From NCBI GenBank assembly GCA_947574055.1, contig CANPIC010000004.1, positions 1 to 64,000 on the forward strand: a stretch of 64,000 nucleotides of DNA, in the 5' to 3' direction. The stretch comes from an uncultured bacterium. GTDB taxonomy: Bacteria > Bacillota > Clostridia > Lachnospirales > Lachnospiraceae. This document shows, one piece after another, positions 1 to 7,828 of this stretch (the first letter of the stretch is position 1; every line of letters starts with the position of its first letter). A model generated the notes under the pieces. The model had not been told where the DNA came from, searched no databases, and saw only the letters and a program-made list of their open reading frames with translations. The translations under genes and the position numbers were made by a program.

Positions 1-262
1 CCGCTTTCATCCCGGCAGACATCCGTTCCCCGCACAGCCAGATTTCCTCACAGGCTGCGAGTATCCTCCGGCCCATCTTAAGCCTGGCCTCCCGTTCCTC
101 CGGCACCCGGTCATCCAGAAACCGGGGATACATCAGGTGAACCGCTACCGGCGTATACCCCTTTGCCGCCACATACCGGCAGGCCGCTTTCGCAAACGCC
201 ACATTCCCTTCCACATCCCCGGCATAGAGGGACGCGATATATACCAATTTACCCTCTGTCAT
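1..262 (-). CDS. DUF4406-like small protein, C-terminus beyond the window
   Basis: An open frame runs from an ATG at 262 to the window edge without a stop, so the ORF track omits it. It starts MTEGKLVYIASLYAGD and continues as alternating strands and helices to a late IWLCGERMSAG stretch. This resembles the Rossmann-like DUF4406 proteins (nucleoside deoxyribosyltransferase fold) often carried on conjugative elements of gut Firmicutes; no enzymatic activity can be assigned. The upstream TrbL-like pseudogene runs in the same frame into this ATG with no stop between them, which is unusual. Family call from memory of the pattern, moderate confidence. Confidence 0.6.
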   Translation of the reverse strand, partial: MTEGKLVYIASLYAGDVEGNVAFAKAACRYVAAKGYTPVAVHLMYPRFLDDRVPEEREARLKMGRRILAACEEIWLCGERMSAGMKA

Positions 263-1046
263 TTTGCCACCGCCTTTAACTACGGTTCTGGTCATGTTAA
301 TAGCGCTCTGAGCCGCATAGACCGTACTCATGATGTTGGCCCTGGTGTTGGTATCCAGCCCGAACTGCCCGACAATCCTGGGCACCTCCCCGGCTGAGAG
401 CATCAGTCCAAGCCCCAGAAGCGCATGGTCTTTCAGCACCATAAGACCGGCGATCAGGATCGTTGCCTGCAGAAAAGCTGTCAGACACAATCCAATGACC
501 TGCTTGCACCAGCTGGTAAAACCATCCAGGTATCCCCTGGGGATGCTGAACATGTAAAGGCTCCCCACCGCGATCTGGATCACCAGAATGCCTCCGCGCT
601 TTAAGCTGGCAAAGAACACCTTGATGGTGGCTTATCCCATCATGATCAGGATAAAGATCATCAGAATAGGGTTGGTTATCTCCGTCAGACCGCCGAAAAC
701 ACCACTGCTGCTCATGACCTCCTCCAGACTCGCATCCTGCAGGGTGCCGATGATGTTATTGGCAAGCGTGCCTACATCCGTCCCAAAGCCCGTGATCCCT
801 GCCGTAAAGCTGGCCTGCAGGGATACGCACAGCTGGTAAAGCCGCCCCGGCACCACGGAAAACAGCCCCACTACCAGAAATCCTTTCACGGCATTCAGGG
901 CTGTATCCTTCACGCTGTCCCTGCCGGACTGGTATTCGATGCCGCACTCAAACACAGCCACCACAAGTCCTACTCCGTACAGCGCCCATCCAAACTGGAA
1001 AAATGAGCCGTCCCCAGCAGCATAGACATCTAAAACGAAAGGATTC
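263..1046 (-). pseudogene. TrbL/VirB6-like conjugation membrane protein, truncated and interrupted
   Basis: The minus-strand frame reads as a polytopic membrane protein of the TrbL/VirB6-like class found in type IV secretion modules of Firmicute conjugative elements. The segment ending NPILMIFILIMMG meets an in-frame TAA at 632-634, then the same frame continues with KVFFASLKRGGILVIQIAVG and further hydrophobic segments to about 263. The 5' part is missing: an in-frame TAG lies at 1046-1048 and the IS3 element begins next to it. A premature stop plus a lost N-terminus make this a dead gene. In homologues as I recall them, a tyrosine codon sits where the TAA is, so one substitution would explain the stop. 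Confidence 0.7.
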
Positions 1047-1146
1047 TATCCGGTTCTTAGTTTTTTTAGCTTTTTCTTCCATTCAGACTGCTAGAAAAGT
1101 CTTTTCCGCCTCTGCCATGATTGTGTAGTTATTTATTCAAAAACAG

Positions 1147-2028
1147 CTATGCCGCTTTCGAATCTGTCTGGTGCTGTTTGTAGTATTCCTCCGGCGTCAG
1201 ATAGCCGTTTGCTTCGTGGATACGCTTCCGGTTATAAAATATCCATATATACTCCAACACTGCGGCTTTGGCTTCCTCCCTTGTCCGGAAATGCTGCCCG
1301 TTCAACCATTCCTGCTTTAACTTCCCCCAGAAGCTCTCCATCGGGGCGTTGTCCCAGCAGTTCCCTTTCCGGCTCATGCTGCTGATAAATCCGTGTTCTT
1401 TTGCCAGTGCCTGATAATCCAGGGAGCAGTACTGGCTTCCCCTGTCAGAGTGCAGGATACAGTCTTCTGTGGCCTTTGTTTGGCAGATGGCATCCTTAAG
1501 CGCTGCTATCACCAGCTCTTTCGTCATGCGTCCGTCCATGGACATGCCTACTATCTTATCCCCGCATAGATCCATTACTCCCGCAAGATAGAGCCAGCCT
1601 TCATCCGTTGGGATATAGGTAATGTCACTTACCATTTTCTGTCCGGGTCTGTCAGCGTCAAAATTCCTGTTCAGGATATTTTCTGCCACTGGAAGGCTAT
1701 GCCTTGAATTCGTTGTTGCTTTATATTTTTTATGGCTTTTTGACCGTATGCCGTTTTCACGCAGGATGCGTTCTACCCGCTTGTGGTTGGCCGGCTTTTC
1801 TGGTTTACGGTTTATTTCATGGGTTATCTTCCTTCCGCCATAAGTATTCCGTAATGTCTCGTGGATCTGTATGATCTCTTTCAGAAGAGCTTCATTCTCC
1901 GTACTGCGCAGGCTTTTGGAACGTTTCCGCCACGCATAATAACCGCTTTTTGAAACCTGAAGCCACTGCGCCATCTTCGCGATCCGGTATCTGGAGCGGT
2001 TCTGCTCCATGTAAAGGTAACGGATCAC
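1147..2028 (-). CDS. IS3-family transposase OrfB (DDE integrase domain)
   Basis: This is the catalytic half of an IS3-family transposase, 293 aa, the usual OrfB length. An N-terminal HTH_21-like region (residues 1-110, with YGGRKI and RILRENGIRSK) precedes an rve integrase core. The catalytic triad is visible as D135 (VSDITYIP), D195 (HSDRGSQY) and E231 (MESFWGKLK). The annotated GTG start overlaps the orfA stop (GTGA), but the frame is open upstream to the A7G slippery site, so the functional product is probably the OrfAB fusion. No disruption is seen, so the element may still be mobile. Confidence 0.95.
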   Translation of the reverse strand: MIRYLYMEQNRSRYRIAKMAQWLQVSKSGYYAWRKRSKSLRSTENEALLKEIIQIHETLRNTYGGRKITHEINRKPEKPANHKRVERILRENGIRSKSHKKYKATTNSRHSLPVAENILNRNFDADRPGQKMVSDITYIPTDEGWLYLAGVMDLCGDKIVGMSMDGRMTKELVIAALKDAICQTKATEDCILHSDRGSQYCSLDYQALAKEHGFISSMSRKGNCWDNAPMESFWGKLKQEWLNGQHFRTREEAKAAVLEYIWIFYNRKRIHEANGYLTPEEYYKQHQTDSKAA

Positions 2029-2309
2029 TTCAGGTTCTTGGCAAAGAAGGCGCTTGCTTTTTTTAGGAATTCATTTTCTTCTTCCAGATCCTTTATGCGC
2101 TTTTTCAGGGCGCGCAGTTGGGCATCCTCCTGATGGAGATTTCCACTGCCTACAAATGGTTCTGTGGGATGTTCCTTAAAGCGGGACATCCAGGTATACA
2201 GGGTATTTACGTTGACCCAAAGTTCCCTTGCTACCTGTGCCGCTGGTATTCCTGACTGCACCCTCTTGCATGCCTCTTCTTTGAATTCGATACTGTACAT
2301 CTGTGCCAT
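2025..2309 (-). CDS. IS3-family transposase OrfA (helix-turn-helix)
   Basis: A 94-aa protein with an N-terminal helix-turn-helix of the HTH_8/transposase_8 class (FKEEACKRVQSGIPAAQVAREL, then TLYTWMSRFK) that binds the element's ends. A C-terminal leucine-zipper-like coiled coil (RALKKRIKDLEEENEFLKKA) serves for multimerisation. AGGAGG-like sequence lies upstream of the ATG. It ends 4 nt into orfB. Alone, OrfA proteins of this family act as transposition regulators; joined to OrfB by frameshift they form the transposase. Confidence 0.93.
   Translation of the reverse strand: MAQMYSIEFKEEACKRVQSGIPAAQVARELWVNVNTLYTWMSRFKEHPTEPFVGSGNLHQEDAQLRALKKRIKDLEEENEFLKKASAFFAKNLK
2057..2064 (-). other. 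Programmed -1 frameshift site (A7G) joining orfA to orfB
   Basis: The minus strand reads CTA AAA AAA GCA near the end of orfA. A -1 slip on this A7G run moves translation into a frame that stays open through CQEPEVIRY into orfB. This is the standard IS3-family device; the site and the open frame are directly visible, its use here is inferred. Confidence 0.85.
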
Positions 2310-2366
2310 TATCTTTCCTCCTGACTTTTTGGATAGATTATATCACTCGTTCTCTTTATCCATCAA

Positions 2367-2438
2367 ATGGGGTATAAGGCAACCTATACAAAACGCGATA
2401 TTGAATGGCTGAGTGCAGGACTGGAAAAGATACCGTAA
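2367..2438 (+). pseudogene. 24-codon plus-strand ORF tail next to the IS (possible mobile-element gene end)
   Basis: Reads MGYKATYTKRDIEWLSAGLEKIP then TAA, with codon usage that looks coding and a terminator-like hairpin directly after it. It has no ribosome binding site of its own and starts where the IS ends, so it is best read as the 3' end of a gene whose body was lost. The basic/aromatic YTKRDIEWL pattern would fit the C-terminus of a recombinase, but this is a guess. Confidence 0.4.
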
Positions 2439-2460
2439 CCCTTGTGGCTACGGCTTTTTT
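2433..2460 (+). terminator. Small intrinsic-terminator-like hairpin
   Basis: A CCGTA/TACGG stem around ACCCTTGTGGC is followed by a run of six T. It overlaps the stop of the plus-strand ORF tail. The first 14 bases of this region (TACCGTAACCCTTG at 2431) recur with one change at 2601, inside the terminator of the next operon. Confidence 0.55.
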
Positions 2461-2592
2461 CGTGTCTTTCTCCCGCAAAATTTTGTTACCTGTACCATGT
2501 TACCTACTTGTTACCTACTGGTGTCCTACTCACCAAATTTTGTCACATCCCAGGACTTGCCACACCCAATTTCCATTTTCTCTTTTGGGCAT

Positions 2593-2630
2593 GAAAAAAG
2601 TACCGCAACCCTTGGAGATTACGGTACTTT
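2593..2630 (-). terminator. Intrinsic terminator of the GGGtGRT/NifU-like operon
   Basis: On the minus strand a perfect 9-bp stem (AAAGTACCG/CGGTACTTT, 2597-2605 with 2622-2630) with a 16-nt loop is followed by a T run, 36 bases after the stop of the GGGtGRT gene. This is a textbook rho-independent terminator. Confidence 0.9.
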
Positions 2631-2665
2631 CAAGCCTTCCGGCATTTTCAATTCACAAGATATAT

Positions 2666-3676
2666 TTAGAATTTTCCTGCGCTTGCCGCTTCTTCTATAG
2701 AAACTGCCACAGCCACCGTAGCGCCGACCATCGGGTTATTGCCCATACCGATAAGTCCCATCATCTCTACGTGAGCCGGTACGGAAGAGGAGCCTGCGAA
2801 CTGTGCATCGGAGTGCATACGTCCCAGTGTATCGGTGAAACCATAGGAAGCAGGACCTGCAGCCATGTTGTCAGGATGAAGGGTACGTCCTGTGCCGCCG
2901 CCGGATGCAACGGAGAAATATTTCTTTCCTGCTTCTGTTCTCTCTTTCTTATAAGTACCTGCTACCGGATGCTGGAATCTGGTAGGATTGGTGGAGTTAC
3001 CCGTGATAGACACGTCCACATTCTCTTTCCACATAATTGCCACACCTTCCGGAACGGAATTTGCACCATAGCAGTTAACTTTTGCACGAAGCCCTTCGGA
3101 ATAAGGAGTTCTGCTGATCTCTTTTACTTCGTTTGTATAAGGATCATATTCTGTCTCCACGAAAGTGAAACCATTGATACGGGAAATAATCAGCGCCGCA
3201 TCTTTGCCAAGACCGTTTAAGATAACCCGCAGAGGTTTCTTACGAACTTTGTTGGCCTTCTCAGCGATACCGATAGCACCCTCTGCTGCCGCAAAGGACT
3301 CATGGCCTGCCAGGAATGCGAAGCAGTCTGTTTCCTCTTCCAGAAGCATCTTGCCCAGATTGCCATGGCCCAGGCCTACTTTACGGGTATCTGCAACGGA
3401 GCCGGGAATACAAAATGCCTGAAGTCCCTCACCGATCGCTGCTGCAGCGTCTGCAGCTTTTTTGCAGCCTTTTTTGATCGCGATAGCTGCACCTACCGTA
3501 TAAGCCCAGCATGCATTTTCAAAGCAGATAGGCTGAATCTTCTTAACCTGTTCATATACATCAAGTCCGGCGTCTTTCGTGATTTTCTCAGCTTCTTCAA
3601 GGGAAGAGATGCCGTAACCGTTTAACACACCATTGATCTTATCGATACGTCTCTCATATGATTCAAATAATGCCAT
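2666..3676 (-). CDS. GGGtGRT family protein
   Basis: A 336-aa cytosolic protein belonging to the GGGtGRT family, named for the motif seen here as SGGGTGRT at residues 258-265. Other conserved-looking blocks are QAFCIPGSVADTRKVGLGHG (near 86-105), FLAGHESFAAAEGA (121-134) and AGSSSVPAHVEMMGLIGMG near the C-terminus. The biochemical function is not established to my knowledge. It follows the NifU-like gene by 18 bases in the same orientation and the two end at one terminator, so they are co-transcribed. Such pairing suggests a joint role, perhaps in Fe-S metabolism, but that is inference. Confidence 0.9.
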   Translation of the reverse strand: MALFESYERRIDKINGVLNGYGISSLEEAEKITKDAGLDVYEQVKKIQPICFENACWAYTVGAAIAIKKGCKKAADAAAAIGEGLQAFCIPGSVADTRKVGLGHGNLGKMLLEEETDCFAFLAGHESFAAAEGAIGIAEKANKVRKKPLRVILNGLGKDAALIISRINGFTFVETEYDPYTNEVKEISRTPYSEGLRAKVNCYGANSVPEGVAIMWKENVDVSITGNSTNPTRFQHPVAGTYKKERTEAGKKYFSVASGGGTGRTLHPDNMAAGPASYGFTDTLGRMHSDAQFAGSSSVPAHVEMMGLIGMGNNPMVGATVAVAVSIEEAASAGKF

Positions 3677-3694
3677 TGTATTGTCCTCCTCCTA

Positions 3695-4387
3695 TTATTC
3701 TACTCTGGGGTCGATGATCTTAACAGCATCGTCCACGCGTCCGTACTGTCCGCATGCTTTCTCATAAGCCGTGTTCGGGTCGTCGCCTTTTTTGATGAAA
3801 TCGGTCATCTTGCCAAGGCTTACGAACTTGTAGCCAATGATCTGGTCGTCTTTGTCAAGAGCGATGCCTGTTACATAACCTTCTGCCATTTCAAGATAAC
3901 GGGGGCCTTTTTTCAGAGTACCATACATTGTACCAACCTGACTTCTGAGGCCTTTTCCCAGATCTTCAAGACCGGCACCTACCGGAAGACCATCCTCAGA
4001 AAAAGCGGACTGGGTACGTCCATAAACGATCTGCAGGAAGAGTTCTCTCATCGCCGTGTTGATCGCATCACATACAAGGTCAGTGTTCAGAGCTTCCATA
4101 ACAGTCAGACCCGGCAGAATCTCAGATGCCATAGCTGCGGAATGAGTCATGCCCGAGCAGCCAATCGTCTCTACCAGTGCTTCCTGGATGATTCCTTCCT
4201 TTACGTTAAGTGTCAATTTGCAGGCACCCTGCTGCGGAGCACACCAGCCCACGCCATGTGTCAGACCGGAAATATCTTCTACTTTTTTAGCCTGAACCCA
4301 TTTCGCTTCTTCCGGGATCGGAGCACAGCCATGATGAACGCCCTGTGCCACACAAGTCATCTCTTCCACTTCTTTTGAATAAATCAT
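3695..4387 (-). CDS. NifU/IscU-like iron-sulfur cluster scaffold protein
   Basis: A 230-aa protein with an IscU/NifU N-terminal-like domain. Cysteines at residues 12, 21, 49, 56 and 77 include the GWCAPQQGAC and TIGCSGMTHS segments; the last resembles the IscU cysteine loop preceding the helix that contacts cysteine desulfurase. The protein is longer than IscU (about 130 aa) and carries an extra C-terminal domain (about 150-230). It is the promoter-proximal partner of the GGGtGRT gene. A ribosome binding site (AAAGGAG) precedes the ATG. Role: probably a specialised scaffold or carrier for Fe-S clusters; clients unknown. Confidence 0.85.
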   Translation of the reverse strand: MIYSKEVEEMTCVAQGVHHGCAPIPEEAKWVQAKKVEDISGLTHGVGWCAPQQGACKLTLNVKEGIIQEALVETIGCSGMTHSAAMASEILPGLTVMEALNTDLVCDAINTAMRELFLQIVYGRTQSAFSEDGLPVGAGLEDLGKGLRSQVGTMYGTLKKGPRYLEMAEGYVTGIALDKDDQIIGYKFVSLGKMTDFIKKGDDPNTAYEKACGQYGRVDDAVKIIDPRVE

Positions 4388-4587
4388 GTGAAAACTCCTT
4401 TCAATATGTAGATTGTTATTATGAACAAAGCCCCGTCAACCTCTGCGGCGCCCTGTCGCAATCGCCTCTACTATTTTCTCATATTTATACCAAAAAATCC
4501 AGTGTTTTTGATAATAATTCCCAAAATTTCGTAGCGGTCGGCAAGCATGCCAGGATGCAGACAGGCCATCAGGCGGGCGCCGGTAAC

Positions 4588-5382
4588 TCAGGACAGAATC
4601 ATTCGGTCATTGGCAAATTCGCCGCCGCTGGCCTCTTCAAATTTCGCCAGCAGATCCGATACATGAAGCTGTTTCTTCTCTTCTCCTGCCACATCATAGA
4701 TAATACGGCCTTCATGCATCATAATCAGGCGATTGCCCAGACGGATGGCATCTTTCATATTATGTGTCACCATCAGGGCTGTCAGACTTTTCTCCCTGAT
4801 GATCTTTTCTGTCAGTTCCAGTACGGTCCTGGCCGTCTTGGGGTCCAGCGCCGCCGTATGCTCATCCAGCAAAAGCAGCTTCGGCTCAATCAGGGTGGCC
4901 ATCAGAAGCGTCAGCGCCTGTCTCTGCCCGCCCGATAAAAGACCCACTTTGGAATGCATACGCTCCTCCAGGCCCAGGTTAAGGATTTTTAATTTTTCCC
5001 GGTATAGCTCCCTTTCTTTTTTGGTCACGCCCCATCGCAAGGTGCGCTTACCGCCACGGCGATATGCTAGCGCCAGATTCTCCTCGATCTCCATGCCGGC
5101 TGCCGTGCCGCGCATCGGATCCTGAAATACCCGGCCGATATATTGGGCCCGGCGGTGTTCCGGCTTTCTGGAAATATTTACGCCGTCTATCTCGATCAGG
5201 CCGTTGTCAATGGGATATACGCCGGCAATCATATTCAGCAATGTGGACTTGCCCGCACCATTACCGCCAATCACAGTCACAAACTCTCCCTGTTCCAGAC
5301 GGAGATTAAGGCCGCAAAGTGCCTTTTTTTCATTGATGGTTCCTTTGTTAAATGTCTTATATACATGATTTACTGTCAGCAT
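4588..5382 (-). CDS. ABC transporter ATP-binding protein (TrpZ-type)
   Basis: The ATPase subunit of an importer with the membrane and binding subunits encoded just upstream. It is 264 aa with Walker A GGNGAGKST (39-47), a signature LLSGGQRQ, Walker B LLLLDEHTAALDP and the switch histidine in MVTHNM. The start overlaps the permease stop by 7 bases. The three-gene set (PF04392-type binding protein, COG4120-type permease, ATPase) matches systems named TrpXYZ in streptococci, linked there to aromatic amino acids. Substrate here is unproven. Confidence 0.9.
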   Translation of the reverse strand: MLTVNHVYKTFNKGTINEKKALCGLNLRLEQGEFVTVIGGNGAGKSTLLNMIAGVYPIDNGLIEIDGVNISRKPEHRRAQYIGRVFQDPMRGTAAGMEIEENLALAYRRGGKRTLRWGVTKKERELYREKLKILNLGLEERMHSKVGLLSGGQRQALTLLMATLIEPKLLLLDEHTAALDPKTARTVLELTEKIIREKSLTALMVTHNMKDAIRLGNRLIMMHEGRIIYDVAGEEKKQLHVSDLLAKFEEASGGEFANDRMILS

Positions 5383-6293
5383 GTGGGGTCCTCCTCAGAA
5401 TATGATTTCCAGATTCTCCATTTCCCGATGGCAACAGGGATGCAGAGAGCCAGTGCCACAATAACGGCCGAGAGCAGCTTCATATCATTGGCATCCATGC
5501 CAAGCTGCAGTACGATCGCCCGGATCAGGAAATAGACCACACATCCGGTCACGGCGCTGGACAATTTGCTGCCAAAAGATTTCAGCCGTCCCATCAGCAC
5601 CTCCCCGATCACAATGGCCGCCAGGCCGATCACGATAGCACCGGTTCCCATGCCGATATCCGCATATTTCTGACTCTGGCATACGAGACCGCCGGAAAGC
5701 CCTACCAAACCGTTGCTGATCGTCAGCGCCAGCAGTTTGGTCATCTTTGTATTCACGCCCAGCGCCCGGATCATATCTTCATTATTGCCCGTGGCACGCA
5801 GCGCGCTGCCAATCTCTGTCCCGAACAGCCAGTACAGGAAAACAATGATCAGTACCGCAATCAAAATCCCGATCACAAGGGATACCGCAGACTGCTTCAC
5901 ACCCAGGATATCCACGATTCTGGAAAAGATCGTATCCACCTTCAAAAGCGGGATATTGCTTTTGCCCATAATACGCAGATTAACAGACCACAGGCCAATC
6001 TGCGTCAAAATCCCCGCCAGAATCGCAGGAATATCAAACAGGGTATGCAACATTCCCGTCACTGCGCCCGCCACCATACCGGCCAGTGTGGCCACCATCA
6101 GTGCCAGCAGCGGGTCCATACCTTTCTCCACCACCAATATGGCACAGACACATCCGCCCAGCGCAAAACTGCCATCCACGGTCAGATCGGCAATATCCAG
6201 TATTTTGTACGTAATGTAGACGCCAAGCACCATGATTCCCCATAAAACCCCCTGGGAAACGGCGCCCTGCATCGCAAGCAAAATTCCACTCAT
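5376..6293 (-). CDS. ABC transporter permease (TrpY-type, COG4120)
   Basis: A 305-aa integral membrane protein with about eight to nine predicted transmembrane segments and the branched-chain-amino-acid-permease-like fold (LTVDGSFALGG near the N-terminus; GTEIGSALRATGNNEDMIRALG and LSGGLVCQSQKYADIGMGTG in cytoplasmic loops that contact the ATPase). It lies between the binding-protein gene and the ATPase gene. The 211-base gap to the binding-protein gene contains a strong hairpin, expected to lower permease and ATPase expression relative to the binding protein. Confidence 0.9.
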   Translation of the reverse strand: MSGILLAMQGAVSQGVLWGIMVLGVYITYKILDIADLTVDGSFALGGCVCAILVVEKGMDPLLALMVATLAGMVAGAVTGMLHTLFDIPAILAGILTQIGLWSVNLRIMGKSNIPLLKVDTIFSRIVDILGVKQSAVSLVIGILIAVLIIVFLYWLFGTEIGSALRATGNNEDMIRALGVNTKMTKLLALTISNGLVGLSGGLVCQSQKYADIGMGTGAIVIGLAAIVIGEVLMGRLKSFGSKLSSAVTGCVVYFLIRAIVLQLGMDANDMKLLSAVIVALALCIPVAIGKWRIWKSYSEEDPTC

Positions 6294-6424
6294 ATCTCAT
6301 CCTCCATCGCAATTTCATACAAAGCCTATTGTAGCGGCTCAGGACAGGGAATGCAAGCATAAGTATCCTGCCCGGAGGGCTTTTCCACTAAATGGAAAAA
6401 CACAGATAAAATTTCCCCCACATG

Positions 6425-6453
6425 AAAAGAATCCTGCAAAACAGGATTCTTTT
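6425..6453 (-). terminator. Intra-operon hairpin between binding-protein and permease genes
   Basis: A perfect 12-bp inverted repeat (AAAAGAATCCTG/CAGGATTCTTTT) with a 5-nt loop, 52 bases after the binding-protein stop. The 3' arm ends in TTTT and is then CATG, so it is a weak or partial terminator and also a 3'-end-protecting stem. Hairpins here are common in ABC operons that need excess binding protein. Confidence 0.75.
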
Positions 6454-6504
6454 CGTAACAGTACCAGATCCGCCGGACTGTTATTTTTTTCCTTCTGCAG
6501 TCCG

Positions 6505-7563
6505 TCACTCCAGTACGGACAGATCAACACCGAGCGTATCCGCTGTCTCCTGATTGGTTTTCAGTGCGCACTGATCAGCACTCAGATAGCCGATCGGCAT
6601 CTGTGATACATCGGCGCCATTGGTGAGAATATCCACTGCCTGCTGCCCTGCCATATAGCCGATCTGATAATAATCAATACCATACGTAGCAAGTCCGCCG
6701 GCATCCACCATGCCTTCCTCACCGCAGATCGTAGGCAGACCGTTGTCATTTGCTACCATAGTCACTGTTGCCATACCGGCAGCAATCGTATTATCGGTAG
6801 GTGTGTAGATCGCATCCACCTTGCCCACCATGGATTCCACCACCTGCTGGATCTCATTGGAACTGGATACTGTAAACACCTCTGCTTCCAGCCCTGCCGC
6901 GCTGCACGCTTCCTGCGCCATATTGGCCTGAAACTCTGAGTTAGACTCTGCGGAACAATACAGAATACCTACTTTTTTTGCATCCGGAAGCAGTTTTGTC
7001 AGCAATTCGATCTGCTCATTGACCGGTGTCAGATCTGATGTACCGGAAATATTATTGCCCGGCACTTCATTGGATTCCACCAGACCTGCATCCGCCGGAT
7101 CTGTCACTGCCGTCACCAGAACCGGAATATCACTGGTAACACCCGCCACTGCCTGCGCTGCCGGTGTTGCAATAGCAAGGATCAGATCATTGCCGTCATT
7201 GACCAGTTTCTCCGCGATGGTCTGGCATGCAGACTGATCATTCTGCGCATTCTGCTGATCAATGGTGTAGTTGAGACCGGCCTCATCAAGCGCCGCCACA
7301 AATCCTTCATTTGCCGCGTCCAGAGCCGCATGCTCTGTCAGCTGAAGCACACCGATCTTATAAGATTCTCCGTCACCGGCTTCTGCCGCCTCTGCCTGTG
7401 TCCCGGCCGCCTCTGTCTCAGGCGCCTGGTCTCCAGCCGCTTCCGTCGCCTGTGTCTGTGTCTCTGTCTCTGCACTGTTGCGCTCTCCGCCTGCAGAACC
7501 ACAACCGGTAACCAGGCCTACCACCATGGCCACCGTAAGGGATAATGCCAATACCTTTTTCAT
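6505..7563 (-). CDS. ABC transporter substrate-binding lipoprotein (TrpX-type, PF04392)
   Basis: A 352-aa periplasmic-binding-fold protein anchored as a lipoprotein: signal peptide MKKVLALSLTVAMVVGLVTG followed by the lipobox cysteine. A low-complexity Glu/Ala/Thr linker (about residues 27-68) precedes the binding domain (from YKIGVLQLTEHAALDAANEG). Features of the ABC_sub_bind family include LVTAVTDPADAGLV, GTSDLTPV and IYTPTDNTIAAG. First gene of the importer operon; ligand probably an aromatic amino acid or other small organic compound, not determinable from sequence. Confidence 0.92.
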   Translation of the reverse strand: MKKVLALSLTVAMVVGLVTGCGSAGGERNSAETETQTQATEAAGDQAPETEAAGTQAEAAEAGDGESYKIGVLQLTEHAALDAANEGFVAALDEAGLNYTIDQQNAQNDQSACQTIAEKLVNDGNDLILAIATPAAQAVAGVTSDIPVLVTAVTDPADAGLVESNEVPGNNISGTSDLTPVNEQIELLTKLLPDAKKVGILYCSAESNSEFQANMAQEACSAAGLEAEVFTVSSSNEIQQVVESMVGKVDAIYTPTDNTIAAGMATVTMVANDNGLPTICGEEGMVDAGGLATYGIDYYQIGYMAGQQAVDILTNGADVSQMPIGYLSADQCALKTNQETADTLGVDLSVLE

Positions 7564-7589
7564 AATCTTCCTCTCCTCACAGTTTGATA

Positions 7590-7613
7590 CGTTGACGCTT
7601 TAATGCTTCAACG
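7590..7613. promoter_or_regulatory. Inverted repeat in the leader of the TrpXYZ-type operon
   Basis: CGTTGACGC and GCTTCAACG form an imperfect inverted repeat around TTTAAT, 27 bases upstream of the binding-protein start. It could be an operator or a short leader hairpin. Further upstream on the minus strand a TTGACA lies near 7655, but I see no clean -10 at the usual spacing. No T-box consensus is present. Confidence 0.4.
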
Positions 7614-7719
7614 CGAGTTATTGACTCCGCAAATAACTATACTCCATTTTGTCAAATCCGTCAACTGCTTCCTGCATTTTTTGTCATCACTAATAAATCA
7701 ATCATTTGAAACACAGAAG

Positions 7720-7768
7720 CAGCCGGCAGAACTGCGGATCATGTATCCCCGATCAGTTCTGCCGGCTG
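7720..7768 (-). terminator. Strong hairpin after the PAS/GGDEF/GAF gene
   Basis: A perfect 14-bp inverted repeat (CAGCCGGCAGAACT at 7720-7733, AGTTCTGCCGGCTG at 7755-7768) with a 21-nt loop, 60 bases past the stop of the sensor gene. The following minus-strand sequence is only moderately T-rich, so it is a probable terminator with a weak U-tract. Confidence 0.65.
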
Positions 7769-7828
7769 GACTATGACTGTATATGCGTAGTGCATGCCTT
7801 ATACGGCTAAAAAGCGCCCGCAACGCTG

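Larger units (their letters stand above)
1050..2366 (-). mobile_element. IS3-family insertion sequence (ends approximate)
   Basis: Two overlapping minus-strand ORFs (orfA helix-turn-helix, orfB DDE transposase) with a -1 slippery site form a complete IS3-type transposase module. I could not identify convincing terminal inverted repeats or a target duplication, so the ends are bracketed by the remnants on either side: the TrbL-like pseudogene to about 1048 and an unrelated plus-strand ORF tail from 2367. A TATAAT-like sequence lies in the 5' flank of orfA near 2336-2345 on the minus strand. The element separates two gene fragments of opposite orientation, so it marks either an insertion or a deletion junction in an older conjugative element. 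Confidence 0.75.

Noticed and set aside
137-397. Plus-strand ORFs at the left edge
   Set aside because: Antisense to the TrbL-like/DUF4406-like frames, which show continuous family-like sequence.
1050-2366. Exact terminal inverted repeats of the IS3 element
   Set aside because: TCTATCC occurs near both ends, but the match does not extend, so no IR was annotated.
2405-3220. 271-aa plus-strand ORF across the terminator and GGGtGRT gene
   Set aside because: Runs antisense to a conserved gene and through its terminator.
7564-7828. T-box leader upstream of the TrpXYZ-type operon
   Set aside because: No specifier loop or T-box consensus (TGGNACC) could be found; only a short inverted repeat is present.
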